Assembly: GCA_028285085.1 (NCBI GenBank)
Contig: JANQQI010000104.1
Coordinates: 39,234 to 103,233, forward strand
DNA from: Saprospiraceae bacterium
GTDB lineage: Bacteria; Bacteroidota; Bacteroidia; Chitinophagales; Saprospiraceae
DNA length: 64,000 bases
Reading direction: 5' to 3'
Below are positions 25,752 to 34,337 of the stretch, in pieces; positions within the stretch are counted from its first letter, which is position 1; the number at the start of each line of letters is the position of its first letter. The translations under genes were made by a program, and so were the position numbers. The notes under the pieces are model-generated. The model searched no databases, was not told the origin of the DNA, and worked only from the letters and a program-made list of their open reading frames with translations.

Positions 25752-26555
25752 TTACAACTCCGCGACGCGCACCATGCGATCTTCCACTTCGTGCACTAAT
25801 TGGGTGTAGCGCGGATCGCGCTTAATTTCCCGAGAACGGACTAAGGGCAAGTCTACATGGATATGCTCAACAAATTTTGAAGGTGCTGCCTTCATAATGT
25901 AAATATCATCCGCCAAGTATACCGCTTCGGCAATATCGTGCGTCACGAAAATGACCGTGGGATGGTATTTATTCCAGATTCCGGAGAGTAAATCCTGCAT
26001 CTGTAGTCGAGTCTTAATATCAAGTGCTCCGAAAGGTTCATCCATGAGCAGAATCTCGGAATTAGCCAGCAGACTTCGGGCAATTGCTACCCGTTGTAAC
26101 TGTCCACCGGATAAGGTTGGATATTGCGCGAATTTGTGCTCATGTCCCGCCAAACCTACCAATTCAATCAATTCCATCGCTTTTGCATCCCGTTCTTTTT
26201 GAGACACGCCTTTGTAGCGAAGCGCTAGTCCTACATTGTCTAACACCGTCATCCAAGGCAAAGAGCTGTACTGTTGAAAGACCATACTCACTCGATTATC
26301 CTTGCCTACTTTTTTGTCCTTGACCAACACATCGCCAGCAGTCGGGCTTTGTAAGCCCGCGATATAACGCAACAAAGTAGATTTTCCGCAGCCGGACATC
26401 CCCAAAATGACGACAAACTGGCCTTGAGCGGGTTTATCTTCGACGATAAAATCCAGACCATCTATGATAAAGTTTTTACCTCCGTCGTAGCTCTGCCGAA
26501 TATTTCGCAGTTCAATGATATTTTGCTGATCGGGCTGATCGGTAAAAAGGGACAT
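25752..26555 (-). CDS. ABC transporter ATP-binding protein (nitrate/sulfonate/taurine type)
   Basis: A 267-residue ATPase for a type I importer. Walker A GMSGCGKST, signature LSGGQLQRVAIARSLL and Walker B LLMDEPFGALD are intact. ATG at 26555 is chosen: an in-frame start at 26612 would add a stretch that overlaps the upstream gene and is not conserved in such ATPases. It is the last gene of a seven-gene minus-strand operon that also encodes its permease and substrate-binding protein. Sequence class is NrtD/SsuB/TauB-like; the substrate is unknown. Confidence 0.93.
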   Translation of the reverse strand: MSLFTDQPDQQNIIELRNIRQSYDGGKNFIIDGLDFIVEDKPAQGQFVVILGMSGCGKSTLLRYIAGLQSPTAGDVLVKDKKVGKDNRVSMVFQQYSSLPWMTVLDNVGLALRYKGVSQKERDAKAMELIELVGLAGHEHKFAQYPTLSGGQLQRVAIARSLLANSEILLMDEPFGALDIKTRLQMQDLLSGIWNKYHPTVIFVTHDIAEAVYLADDIYIMKAAPSKFVEHIHVDLPLVRSREIKRDPRYTQLVHEVEDRMVRVAEL

Positions 26556-26580
26556 GGTTTGTGGAATATAAGATGAGTAA

Positions 26581-27264
26581 TTAGCGGCCCGGCAGATTGT
26601 CTTCCAAGCCATCCCAAAACAAAATTTCTAAGTCAATAGCTTTTTTAGCGCCAGTTTTGATGAGGTAACGATTTTCCAGCGTATTCGCCCAAGGGCGCAA
26701 GCAGTCAATCATCTCGCTGTAATGATCTTCATCGAGAGAGATATGGACCAGCCAAAATTCAATATCCTCATCACTCAGATCATTGTATTTGCGCAATCCA
26801 TTAGCGATAATTGAATACTCTTCGTTGGTAAAGAATTCTGTTCCCGGTCCGAGTGCACCAAGACTTTCAATAAAATGCCCATCGTGGCACAGGTTAATGA
26901 GGTTTTCACAGCAAATGCGAGTCGTCGGCAGTGGTTCCACTTTATCCAAATCGGCCTCCGTCAGGCCTACTGCGCTGGCAAATTGATTGAACAAAATTCG
27001 ATGGGATTTGGCCAGTTTTCCTTCACCATGTTCTTCCCAAAGATTTTCAATGATCGGCATTCGGGTCTTATCATCTGGAATATTAGCCGCTGCGGCCGCT
27101 AAAAATCGCGGAAAGTAACGGCAATAAACGCTGTATTGTTCCACAAAATATTGCAACTGAGAGCGATCCAGCCAAGCATCATCTATTCTTTTTAAAAATG
27201 GATGATGTAGAATTTTATCGATCCCTTCTCTAAGTTCTTTCTCTAGCTCTTGGAAAAAGTCCAT
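26581..27264 (-). CDS. Haem-oxygenase-like di-iron oxidase (HDO/CADD-type) protein
   Basis: A 227-residue all-helical protein of the TenA/PqqC/CADD superfamily. The set Glu81, His88, Glu143, His174, Asp178 and His181 (EHGEGKLAKSH, GPGTEFF, HISLDEDH) corresponds, in spacing and almost in number, to the six iron ligands I recall for CADD. A di-iron cofactor is therefore likely. It lacks the Tyr at ~27 and ~141 used by CADD for p-aminobenzoate synthesis, so that reaction is unlikely. TenA-type hydrolysis is a weaker alternative. It lies 1 bp after the permease gene and 25 bp before the ATPase gene. Confidence 0.8.
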   Translation of the reverse strand: MDFFQELEKELREGIDKILHHPFLKRIDDAWLDRSQLQYFVEQYSVYCRYFPRFLAAAAANIPDDKTRMPIIENLWEEHGEGKLAKSHRILFNQFASAVGLTEADLDKVEPLPTTRICCENLINLCHDGHFIESLGALGPGTEFFTNEEYSIIANGLRKYNDLSDEDIEFWLVHISLDEDHYSEMIDCLRPWANTLENRYLIKTGAKKAIDLEILFWDGLEDNLPGR

Positions 27265-27265
27265 A

Positions 27266-28339
27266 CTATCGTTTTGGTTTGAAAAGATGCATCAGTTTAT
27301 ACCCCACAATGATCAATACAATAAAGTGGACGGCCCAAGCCGTTTCACCAAAATTATTTGCAAAAAGCTTCAAATTATCATTAACCGGCAGGTAGTCCAG
27401 GATCGTAAAGGCAGACATAGCAAGCACAACTAGCCAAATCACTACCTGGCTTCCAAACTTCCAAGCTATACCGACAATCCCCGAAGAAGATAAACCTATT
27501 TTGGTGAATAAACTTGACCAAAATCCGGTCGTCTTATTGTGATCCCCTTGATACTTGTGTGGAAAGAACTTACGATCCATATAGATAAACAAGCGATCTT
27601 GGACAATACCGATGATCACAATAATGATCAGAATCGCAAAAACCTTATCCACTCGACCTTGTCGTTGCCCGGTACGCCAAATCATCGCGCCGATTCCGCC
27701 CTGATTACCAAGGGATTCGGCGATGATGATGTAGGTCCACGAAATCGCCGTGAGTACCCGAATATCATCGGATAAGCGAGACATCACCGAAGGGAAATAG
27801 ACGGTTCGGACCGTTTGCCAATCGGTAGCGCCCAAGGTGTAAACTGTTTTTAAATAAACATCCTTTACTTCGTCAATTCGTTGTACCACCACTGGCAATA
27901 AATAGATCAGAATACCAAATGCGAGAAAGTGCACTTTCATCGAAGTCCCTAAGCCAAACCAGACGATAAACAGCCCCGTTAAAGCAGTCAAAGGTAAGTA
28001 GCGTACAGCATCAACCTGCCGTTGAAAGGTTCCTCTAAACAAGGGTAATAATCCAATCAAGAAACCAACCGGAATAGAAATCGCAATGGCTTCGATATAT
28101 CCGGCCAGATTGAGACTCAAGGATTGTAAGGTATTCTTAATGATCTGATTTTCGGTATATAAACTGCCAAAGGCGTCCAGTACTTGTCCAGGACTGGGCA
28201 GGATAGCCGTAGATACCATAGGGGACTCTCCCGCAGTAAGCAGGAACCAGATCAGGATCACCAGCACAATGCCGATGACCCCAAGCACGATTCCTTGTGT
28301 AGAGGAGAGCTTACCTCTGAGCTTAAATAATTGCGACAT
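27266..28339 (-). CDS. ABC transporter permease with C-terminal membrane extension
   Basis: A 357-residue membrane protein. Residues ~15-250 form a BPD_transp_1 domain with the cytoplasmic EAA-type loop YTLGATDWQTVRTVYFPSVM that contacts the ATPase. Class is SsuC/TauC/NrtB. Such permeases are usually ~250-280 residues. Here a linker at ~265-300 leads to two further hydrophobic segments (VVIWLVVLAMSAFTILDYL and AWAVHFIVLIIVGYKLM). It is 13 bp after the substrate-binding protein gene. The extension has no recognised domain and may contact the other membrane proteins of the operon. Confidence 0.9.
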   Translation of the reverse strand: MSQLFKLRGKLSSTQGIVLGVIGIVLVILIWFLLTAGESPMVSTAILPSPGQVLDAFGSLYTENQIIKNTLQSLSLNLAGYIEAIAISIPVGFLIGLLPLFRGTFQRQVDAVRYLPLTALTGLFIVWFGLGTSMKVHFLAFGILIYLLPVVVQRIDEVKDVYLKTVYTLGATDWQTVRTVYFPSVMSRLSDDIRVLTAISWTYIIIAESLGNQGGIGAMIWRTGQRQGRVDKVFAILIIIVIIGIVQDRLFIYMDRKFFPHKYQGDHNKTTGFWSSLFTKIGLSSSGIVGIAWKFGSQVVIWLVVLAMSAFTILDYLPVNDNLKLFANNFGETAWAVHFIVLIIVGYKLMHLFKPKR

Positions 28340-28352
28340 TTAAGCAGGTGGC

Positions 28353-29951
28353 TTATTCGGTAACCAATTGGAAGTCCGTACGGCGATTTTTCGCCTTACA
28401 AGCCGAATCCTGATTGTTCTCGCAGCCAGGTACCGGATTGTCCGGCCCGTTACCTACGATGATAAATCGATTCGCATTCATACCGTAAGCGGACGTCAAA
28501 TACGCCGCGACGGCCTCAGCACGCTTGCGTGATAAGCGCATATTTAAATCACGGCTACCATCCGAGTCGGTATTTCCTTCGATACGTACGCGTGTATTAG
28601 AATACGACTGGGCGACATCGCTAAACTGTTGATCAATGATTGTCTTGGCATCATCGGTCAAGGCAGATTTACCGGAAGCGAAGTTAATAGTGACCGGCTT
28701 GGTCGCAATGGCTTGTTTTTTTATCAATTCGGGAGCAGCCGGTGCAAATTCTTTTTGGCCTTCTGCAAGATAGCCCGGACCGTTCAATGTATTTCTGGCG
28801 GCAGATACGGCGGCGGGATACGCCATATTTCGCCAAATCGGTCGTTTGGCCGGTGCTTGCTTGATCTTTTCAAACTCCTCCCCCATTTTTACATATAATT
28901 TCTCACCGGTCATGCCACGGTAATCCGTATTCAAACCAAAGAAATTCAAGTTATCACCGTGAGTCGTAAATCGAACATCGGTCATCATCGCAGTGGCGTC
29001 TTCTACTGGCAGACCAAAGACATCAGCACAAATCTTAGCTGCTTTCGCCTGATTTGAGGCGACATTTTCCAGTTCGGCGACGGCCTTCATCCAGCCTTCG
29101 TAGAACTTCGCCAGTTTATCTGGATTTTGGCGGACGTAGCTATCTTTTACCATGAAAACGTCCGCAATGATGTGTGAAGCATCTTTAGTGGACTGTAATA
29201 CCTGAGAACCATTGACTGCCCGCAGGCAAGGTGGAATATCCGGACTCCAGATCACCGCCGCATCAACCTGACCGCCTTTGAAGGCGGTAGCTGCATCCGT
29301 TGGTAAAGCCACTTCAACCGGTTCGATATCGGCCAAAGTCATATTCGCTGACTCTAGCATGAAGATTAAAAAAGTTACTGAGGGGGTAAAGCCAGCGTAA
29401 GCCACTTTCTTACCTCGCAAATCATTCACGCTTTTGATGCCACGTCCTACCACAACCGCATCACCACCGCGCGACCAGTCGTACTGCATCAGAATTCGTG
29501 GTTTGTGTGGTGCCAATTGCTCCATTTCAGTGTTCATCGCACTGATCTCGTTCGAGAGGACATCAAATTCACCAGCGATCCAGCCTTGACGGGTCGCTCC
29601 AAAATCATCGAGCAATTCGAAATCTACTTTTAAACCGTAATCCGTGTAGAATCGACTGCGCTCACTCCACTGTGCCCCTTCGTTGAAATATAGTCCAGGT
29701 GCTACACCTCCCCAAGTGAAAATTTGCACTTTTAGTACATCATCATCCGCCGGGCGATTGGAGGGTGAGGTATTGACGTTTGATTTATCATTATCTTCTT
29801 TAGTTATTTCACCTTCTTCGGCAGCTGCCTGATTCATTAGATTCTTGCCAAACTCCGTATTATTCAATACCCAGCGACCGGCAAATACCAGGGCTGCAAG
29901 AATAACGAGAGTGATGAGAAACTTGGAAAAAGTCGTGAGTCTTCTGGCCAT
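28353..29951 (-). CDS. Membrane-anchored NMT1-type substrate-binding protein fused to an OmpA domain
   Basis: A 532-residue protein. Residues 9-29 are an uncleaved-looking transmembrane anchor. A low-complexity linker precedes a periplasmic binding domain of the NMT1/SsuA/TauA type (~70-400): APGLYFNEGAQ, WIAGEFDVLS, DLRGKKVAYAG, DAAVIWSP. Residues ~420-532 are an OmpA/MotB-type peptidoglycan-binding domain: INFASGKSAL, IEGNTDSDGSRDLNMRLSRKRAEAVAAYL and NRRTDF. The protein would be tethered at the inner membrane and bound to the wall, not freely diffusible. Operon neighbours encode the permease and ATPase downstream and PspA-like and coiled-coil proteins upstream. The ligand is unknown. Confidence 0.88.
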   Translation of the reverse strand: MARRLTTFSKFLITLVILAALVFAGRWVLNNTEFGKNLMNQAAAEEGEITKEDNDKSNVNTSPSNRPADDDVLKVQIFTWGGVAPGLYFNEGAQWSERSRFYTDYGLKVDFELLDDFGATRQGWIAGEFDVLSNEISAMNTEMEQLAPHKPRILMQYDWSRGGDAVVVGRGIKSVNDLRGKKVAYAGFTPSVTFLIFMLESANMTLADIEPVEVALPTDAATAFKGGQVDAAVIWSPDIPPCLRAVNGSQVLQSTKDASHIIADVFMVKDSYVRQNPDKLAKFYEGWMKAVAELENVASNQAKAAKICADVFGLPVEDATAMMTDVRFTTHGDNLNFFGLNTDYRGMTGEKLYVKMGEEFEKIKQAPAKRPIWRNMAYPAAVSAARNTLNGPGYLAEGQKEFAPAAPELIKKQAIATKPVTINFASGKSALTDDAKTIIDQQFSDVAQSYSNTRVRIEGNTDSDGSRDLNMRLSRKRAEAVAAYLTSAYGMNANRFIIVGNGPDNPVPGCENNQDSACKAKNRRTDFQLVTE

Positions 29952-30075
29952 GTTGGTTTTGTTAGATGATAAGAATGGTTTTGATAAAATTATAGTGTCT
30001 AAACAGATCGAAAGCAGAACTGTAAATAGACAAACGAATCTTAGTCTTTCTGTAAGTAAATATTTTTGACAGGCA

Positions 30076-30267
30076 TCAAGCTTGTTCGTCGCTAGATTGA
30101 TTGGACTTAACTAATTTGGCAATGGCTAAGCCTGAGGCAATCCCCACACCAATACCGATCACGGTACCAACTGTAGTATCATCAAACATAACTGCTATCG
30201 CGGTTGTCAAACCCACACTGAAAGCCAATATCGTCACCCAATTCCATTTGAAATTTTTGTAGTACAT
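30076..30267 (-). CDS. Small two-helix membrane protein
   Basis: A 63-residue protein with two predicted transmembrane helices (WNWVTILAFSVGLTTAIAVMF and GTVIGIGVGIASGLAIAKLV) and a short charged C-terminus. No family recognised. ATG at 30267 is the only sensible start. It lies 28 bp after the PspA-like gene and 124 bp before the substrate-binding protein gene on the same strand, so it is counted as the third gene of the operon. It could be a small partner of the neighbouring membrane proteins. Confidence 0.6.
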   Translation of the reverse strand: MYYKNFKWNWVTILAFSVGLTTAIAVMFDDTTVGTVIGIGVGIASGLAIAKLVKSNQSSDEQA

Positions 30268-30295
30268 GCTTACAGTTTAGTTAATTGATCAAACC

Positions 30296-31315
30296 CTACT
30301 CGAAAAAGCTGTCATATTGATTCTGGTGATCGGCTCGAATCGCTTTCTTAACGGGGGCATTGAGATCTAGCACATCATTATCATCATTCGCCTGATTCAC
30401 AATCTCTTTTTTGTTTTCACCGAGAATAAGTGAAACACCTTCCTTCTCCCATTCTTCCAGCATTGCCAAACCTTCTTCTTCAAAGACACCGTTTTGTAGA
30501 TCCACAGAATCCATGAAATTAGAAGACATTTCCATAAAGCGCTCCATCTCTCCTACTTTCTGACTTACATCGTCGGCAATAGCTTCCAGCGCCATATCGA
30601 ACATGTAGCGTTGATCCTTATTACCGGAAATGATATTCATTGCCGATTTCATAGCAGAATGACTCGCGTGGATGGCTTTGCGTTCTTGCTCCTTGACCTC
30701 CACCTGGTCCTTGATGTCTTCCATCATGATTTCGGAATTCTCGTACATTTTGGTGAGCACACGGTACAAGACTTCCATCTTTTTATACAAATCTTCCAGC
30801 CGAACATTAGATTCCTTCAAACGCCCAGCCTTACGAGATTTGAGGATAACCATCGATTTTTTGTTCTTATCCTTGGCTTTGCTCGCCAGGGATAGGTTGC
30901 TTTCGATTTGACGTTTGTTATTGTGAATTTGCTCGCGCAATTTATGCATTTGGCCACGTAGTTGGCTGATTTGCTTATTCATCTTGCGCAGGTTACCCTG
31001 CAAATCATCGACATAAGATTTCAAAATACCAATAGGATCTATTTGAACAAAAATACCAGTTACCCAACGCATCACACTTTTATACATGTACCAAACGAGG
31101 TTGCGCATTTTGGGATCAAGCACCATGTAGATCAGTGCGCCCAAGACCAGCAACATGCCCGCCAGATAAAGTGTATTTTGTGCCAGTATGACTAAAGTTG
31201 GTAAAACCAAAGAAAGCAAATAGCCTCCTCCTGCGAGCGCACCTATGAGAAAGATCGCTCCCGTAACGCCCTCGGGGCGTTGCCAAAATGATTTTGGTTT
31301 GAAGTTGTTATCCAT
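30296..31315 (-). CDS. PspA-like coiled-coil protein with two N-terminal membrane helices
   Basis: A 339-residue protein. Two hydrophobic helices (residues ~17-36 and ~40-66) are followed by a long coiled coil (~90-250). Its start, DPIGILKSYVDDLQGNLRKM, resembles the PspA/IM30 start DPxxMLxxYIxDLxxxL, and the later segments have the same heptad-rich Lys/Gln pattern. Real PspA has no transmembrane helices, so this is a membrane-anchored relative at best. The C-terminal 80 residues are acidic. It is gene 2 of the operon, 73 bp after the coiled-coil gene. Envelope-stress scaffold is a plausible role, as inference. Confidence 0.6.
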   Translation of the reverse strand: MDNNFKPKSFWQRPEGVTGAIFLIGALAGGGYLLSLVLPTLVILAQNTLYLAGMLLVLGALIYMVLDPKMRNLVWYMYKSVMRWVTGIFVQIDPIGILKSYVDDLQGNLRKMNKQISQLRGQMHKLREQIHNNKRQIESNLSLASKAKDKNKKSMVILKSRKAGRLKESNVRLEDLYKKMEVLYRVLTKMYENSEIMMEDIKDQVEVKEQERKAIHASHSAMKSAMNIISGNKDQRYMFDMALEAIADDVSQKVGEMERFMEMSSNFMDSVDLQNGVFEEEGLAMLEEWEKEGVSLILGENKKEIVNQANDDNDVLDLNAPVKKAIRADHQNQYDSFFE

Positions 31316-31388
31316 TAATTATAAACCGAGTTTTATTTATTGTATTGATTCACGATTCGACGGTATTCTACAGTCATTACGTTTTCTT

Positions 31389-32063
31389 CTATTTCAAATA
31401 AGACTTCATCTTCTCTACATCCTGTGAGATTTTACTGACCAAGGAAGCATAAGAAGCTTCAAAATCGCTCTTGGTCACTTCCACTTTGGTCGCGGCATCG
31501 GTCAACTCATCTTCCAACTTTGCGGACTGTTGCTGGTGTTTTTCAATTTCAGCGCTTAGTTTTTTAATTTGCTCTGCCTTTTGCTGCATCGTCTCTTTAA
31601 GCTGATTGATTTTTTGCTGTTTAGCATCAATCTGTTTGAGACGTTGGTTGTCCAAAGCGTGCCCGAACTTTTGTTCTTCTTGCAAAAGGACTTTCAGGTA
31701 ATGGTCTGCAGTTTGGATAAGATGTTCTGGAGTAGCCCCCATCGCTTGAGCCATAGCAAAAGCAGATTTGTAACGGGTAGGCTCATCCATCGGCATCTTC
31801 TCTAAAGATTTTAGTGATTGTTTGTATTCCAAATAATCGATGCCTTCCAAATTATTTTTCTCCAATGCTCCCAACAAAATATTCATGAACTTGGACTTGA
31901 CTTGACCCGGCACTCTGGGAGTTGACTGGGGTGTTTGAATCGTACTGGAGGAAGAAGTATTTTTTGACGCAGCGGACGAGTCTGATTGCGCAGACTTACC
32001 GGTCTCGTTTTCCGGTTTTGGGTCATCCTCTTCGATAAATAGTGACTTCAGTTTTTTTAACAT
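31389..32063 (-). CDS. Coiled-coil protein, first gene of the ABC/PspA-like operon
   Basis: A 224-residue soluble protein. A disordered Ser/Thr/Pro/Gln-rich segment (residues ~15-55) is followed by a helical domain (~55-130) and a long coiled coil with repeated Lys/Gln/Glu heptads (~130-224). No signal peptide, membrane segment or catalytic motif. Not a recognised family. It starts the minus-strand operon, with 562 bp of intergenic DNA upstream, and may partner the coiled-coil PspA-like protein encoded next. Confidence 0.65.
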   Translation of the reverse strand: MLKKLKSLFIEEDDPKPENETGKSAQSDSSAASKNTSSSSTIQTPQSTPRVPGQVKSKFMNILLGALEKNNLEGIDYLEYKQSLKSLEKMPMDEPTRYKSAFAMAQAMGATPEHLIQTADHYLKVLLQEEQKFGHALDNQRLKQIDAKQQKINQLKETMQQKAEQIKKLSAEIEKHQQQSAKLEDELTDAATKVEVTKSDFEASYASLVSKISQDVEKMKSYLK

Positions 32064-32625
32064 ACGTAATCTAATAATACTGAAAATGGGCAGTCAGTTC
32101 TATCTACTTCTGAAACATTCGATCAACGCTGCGTTTATTTCTACAAAGTAAGAAAAAATAACATAATTCACCAAACAACTGAAACGGACCATTTCTCCCT
32201 ATGTTTCAATCTGTAACTCTAGTAAATTCATATAAACTCCTATTCGCCAAAAAGTAAAGAATAACCTACGTTTTACAGAGTAAAATCCCAACGATTATTA
32301 CAGATTCCAAATGACCACTTTATTTCAGTGAAATTTGGTTGATCTGGCTATTTTCGTATCTCATAATGAGTAGATCGCCAAGAGTGATTAAGGCCTTTCA
32401 TTCCTGAATCTGTATCGAAAAACGGCATACACGCTTCAAAGTTTTCCAGCTAAATAAACAGACGCTTGATTCAGGTATTTTTCTCCTTTCTTCGTTGCAA
32501 ACATTATCTTTTCACCCTTCGGATAGAAGAGGTGTCAGGCAGAGAGATGTTATAATTTCATCTCAACTTTTCTTACGTTTGTAATATCTTTCCAGTCAAC
32601 TACACAATAATTTAAGGACCTAACA
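32064..32625. other. Intergenic region between the ABC operon and arginine deiminase gene
   Basis: 562 bp of A/T-rich DNA separating divergent transcription units. A TACGTTTG box at 32574-32581 probably serves the arginine deiminase gene. I see no clear promoter for the minus-strand operon and no small ORF with coding features. No tRNA or repeat is visible. Confidence 0.5.
32574..32581 (+). promoter_or_regulatory. Putative -7 promoter box for the arginine deiminase gene
   Basis: TACGTTTG is an exact TAnnTTTG match ending 44 bp before the ATG at 32626. No clear -33 element. Confidence 0.5.
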
Positions 32626-33891
32626 ATGAGCGAAAACAAAGTATCCGTTACTTCAGAAATCGCCCCTTTGAAGCGAGTGATTGTCCATCGTCCCGATGAT
32701 GGTATCGCCCGAATCTCTCCCAAAAAAGCCGAAGAATTACTTTTTGATGATATTGTTCACTTGCCACAAATGCAAGAAGAGCATCGTGTTTTTACGGATG
32801 TTCTAAAAGCATTCATGGGAGCAGATAATGTGATGGAAGTGGGTCAGCTGCTGGAAGAAGCGCTCAGGGATAATGACGAGATTAAGCAAGAGTTTTTGAA
32901 ACGCGTAACTGACTACGAGGAGTTACCGTCTAGCTTCACCAAGGTCTTGGAAGAGTTACCACCTGAAAACCTGGCCAAGGTTCTAATCACAGGCTATTTA
33001 GAAAGTGAAGATCAAATTTTGTTTGATCCAATTCCAAATTTCATTTTTACACGAGATATTGCCGTTACGATCAATGACCACGTACTAATCACTAAAGCGG
33101 CAAAAATGGCGCGCTACCGGGAAAACTTTATCACTCGGTACATCTTCTGGTCGCATCCCATCTTCCGTGGTTTACGTAACCAGGGACGCATCATTAACCT
33201 CAATCATGTAGATGAGTTTCCACCTTCTAAGCGGGGTGCTAAGGTATCGATGGAAGGGGGTGATGTGATGATCATCAACAAAGATTACCTTTTGATTGGT
33301 CATAGTGAACGGACAACGACCCACGCCATTCGTTCACTGTGTAAAGTGCTTTTTGAAAAAGAAGTGGTGAAAAATGTAGTTCAGATCAACATCCCTGCGG
33401 ATCGATCTTATATGCATATTGATACGATTTTCACACAAATTAACACCAATCATATTGTAGCTTTCAAGCCTATTATTGTGGATGGATTGGCCAGCAATGT
33501 GATCGTCCATCGACACGATGGCAGCGCCAAAACTTACCCCTCCGTCAAGGATTTTTTCCTTACTGAGATCAATTCAAATATGGAATTTATCCTTAGTGGC
33601 AATGGCCAATCGCCGTATCAAGAACGAGAACAGTGGACCGACGGCTGTAATCTTGTTGCTCTTCGACCAGGTGTAGCTTTAACCTATGATCGTAACCCCG
33701 AAACGGAGAAGGCGTTTGCTCAATTTGGCTATCGTGTTATTCACGCCCGGGAATTACTACAACGCTTTGCGGAAGGCAAAGAAAGTCCCGAATCCGTTGA
33801 AAACACCATCATTACCTTACCATCAAATGAATTGTCGCGCGCCCGAGGCGGGTCCCACTGTATGACCTGCCCTATCGAACGATTGGGCTAA
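32626..33891 (+). CDS. Arginine deiminase family enzyme
   Basis: A 421-residue cytoplasmic enzyme of the guanidino-group-modifying superfamily; arginine deiminase makes citrulline and ammonia. Substrate-binding and catalytic regions are present in order: LKRVIVHRPD, NFIFTRDIA, MEGGDVMI (Glu-Gly-Gly-Asp), MHIDTIFT (catalytic His) and, at the end, GGSHCMTCPIER with nucleophile Cys412. The tail differs from classical ArcA (CMSMPL), so a related dihydrolase specificity is possible. arcB and arcC are not adjacent. A thioesterase gene follows 30 bp downstream. Confidence 0.85.
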   Translation: MSENKVSVTSEIAPLKRVIVHRPDDGIARISPKKAEELLFDDIVHLPQMQEEHRVFTDVLKAFMGADNVMEVGQLLEEALRDNDEIKQEFLKRVTDYEELPSSFTKVLEELPPENLAKVLITGYLESEDQILFDPIPNFIFTRDIAVTINDHVLITKAAKMARYRENFITRYIFWSHPIFRGLRNQGRIINLNHVDEFPPSKRGAKVSMEGGDVMIINKDYLLIGHSERTTTHAIRSLCKVLFEKEVVKNVVQINIPADRSYMHIDTIFTQINTNHIVAFKPIIVDGLASNVIVHRHDGSAKTYPSVKDFFLTEINSNMEFILSGNGQSPYQEREQWTDGCNLVALRPGVALTYDRNPETEKAFAQFGYRVIHARELLQRFAEGKESPESVENTIITLPSNELSRARGGSHCMTCPIERLG

Positions 33892-33921
33892 ATATTGATT
33901 GATCACAGAGCATTAGTACAC

Positions 33922-34335
33922 ATGTATACACACGAAACACAAATCCGGGTTCGCTACAGTGAAACGGATCAAATGGGATACGCCTATTACGGCAATTACG
34001 CCCAATACTACGAAGTTGGTCGGGTGGAAATGATCAGATCCCTAGATCTGACTTATAAAAGCTTAGAAGAAGAACACGGTATTTTGATGCCGGTAGTTTC
34101 ACTCGACATGCGTTTTGTACGACCGGCCCACTACGATGAACTGTTGACAATTAAAACCACTTTGGCGAAACTCCCCGTGGAGTACATCGTTTTTCAAGTA
34201 GAAGTTTATAACGAAGCGGGCAAATTAGTCAATAGTGGTAGAATACGATTGTGCTTTGTAGATGTCAAAAGTAATCAACGTGTATCAACGCCAAAGTTGT
34301 TAGTCGACAAATTAAGCCCTTTCTTTGCAGTCTAA
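33922..34335 (+). CDS. Hotdog-fold acyl-CoA thioesterase (4HBT/YbgC-like)
   Basis: A 137-residue protein. The family motif RYSETDQMGYAYYGNYAQYYEVGR has the catalytic Asp in ETDQMG. A hotdog fold with one long helix is expected; these enzymes hydrolyse acyl-CoA or acyl-ACP. The ATG at 33922 is chosen over an in-frame TTG at 33895 because it gives the usual start just before the first strand. The next gene's start is 3 bp after its stop. Confidence 0.88.
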   Translation: MYTHETQIRVRYSETDQMGYAYYGNYAQYYEVGRVEMIRSLDLTYKSLEEEHGILMPVVSLDMRFVRPAHYDELLTIKTTLAKLPVEYIVFQVEVYNEAGKLVNSGRIRLCFVDVKSNQRVSTPKLLVDKLSPFFAV

Positions 34336-34337
34336 AG

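Noticed and set aside
32064..32625. Possible riboswitch or small RNA before the arginine deiminase gene
   Set aside because: I looked for paired stems and a T-tract and found none that hold together; only a -7 box is supported.
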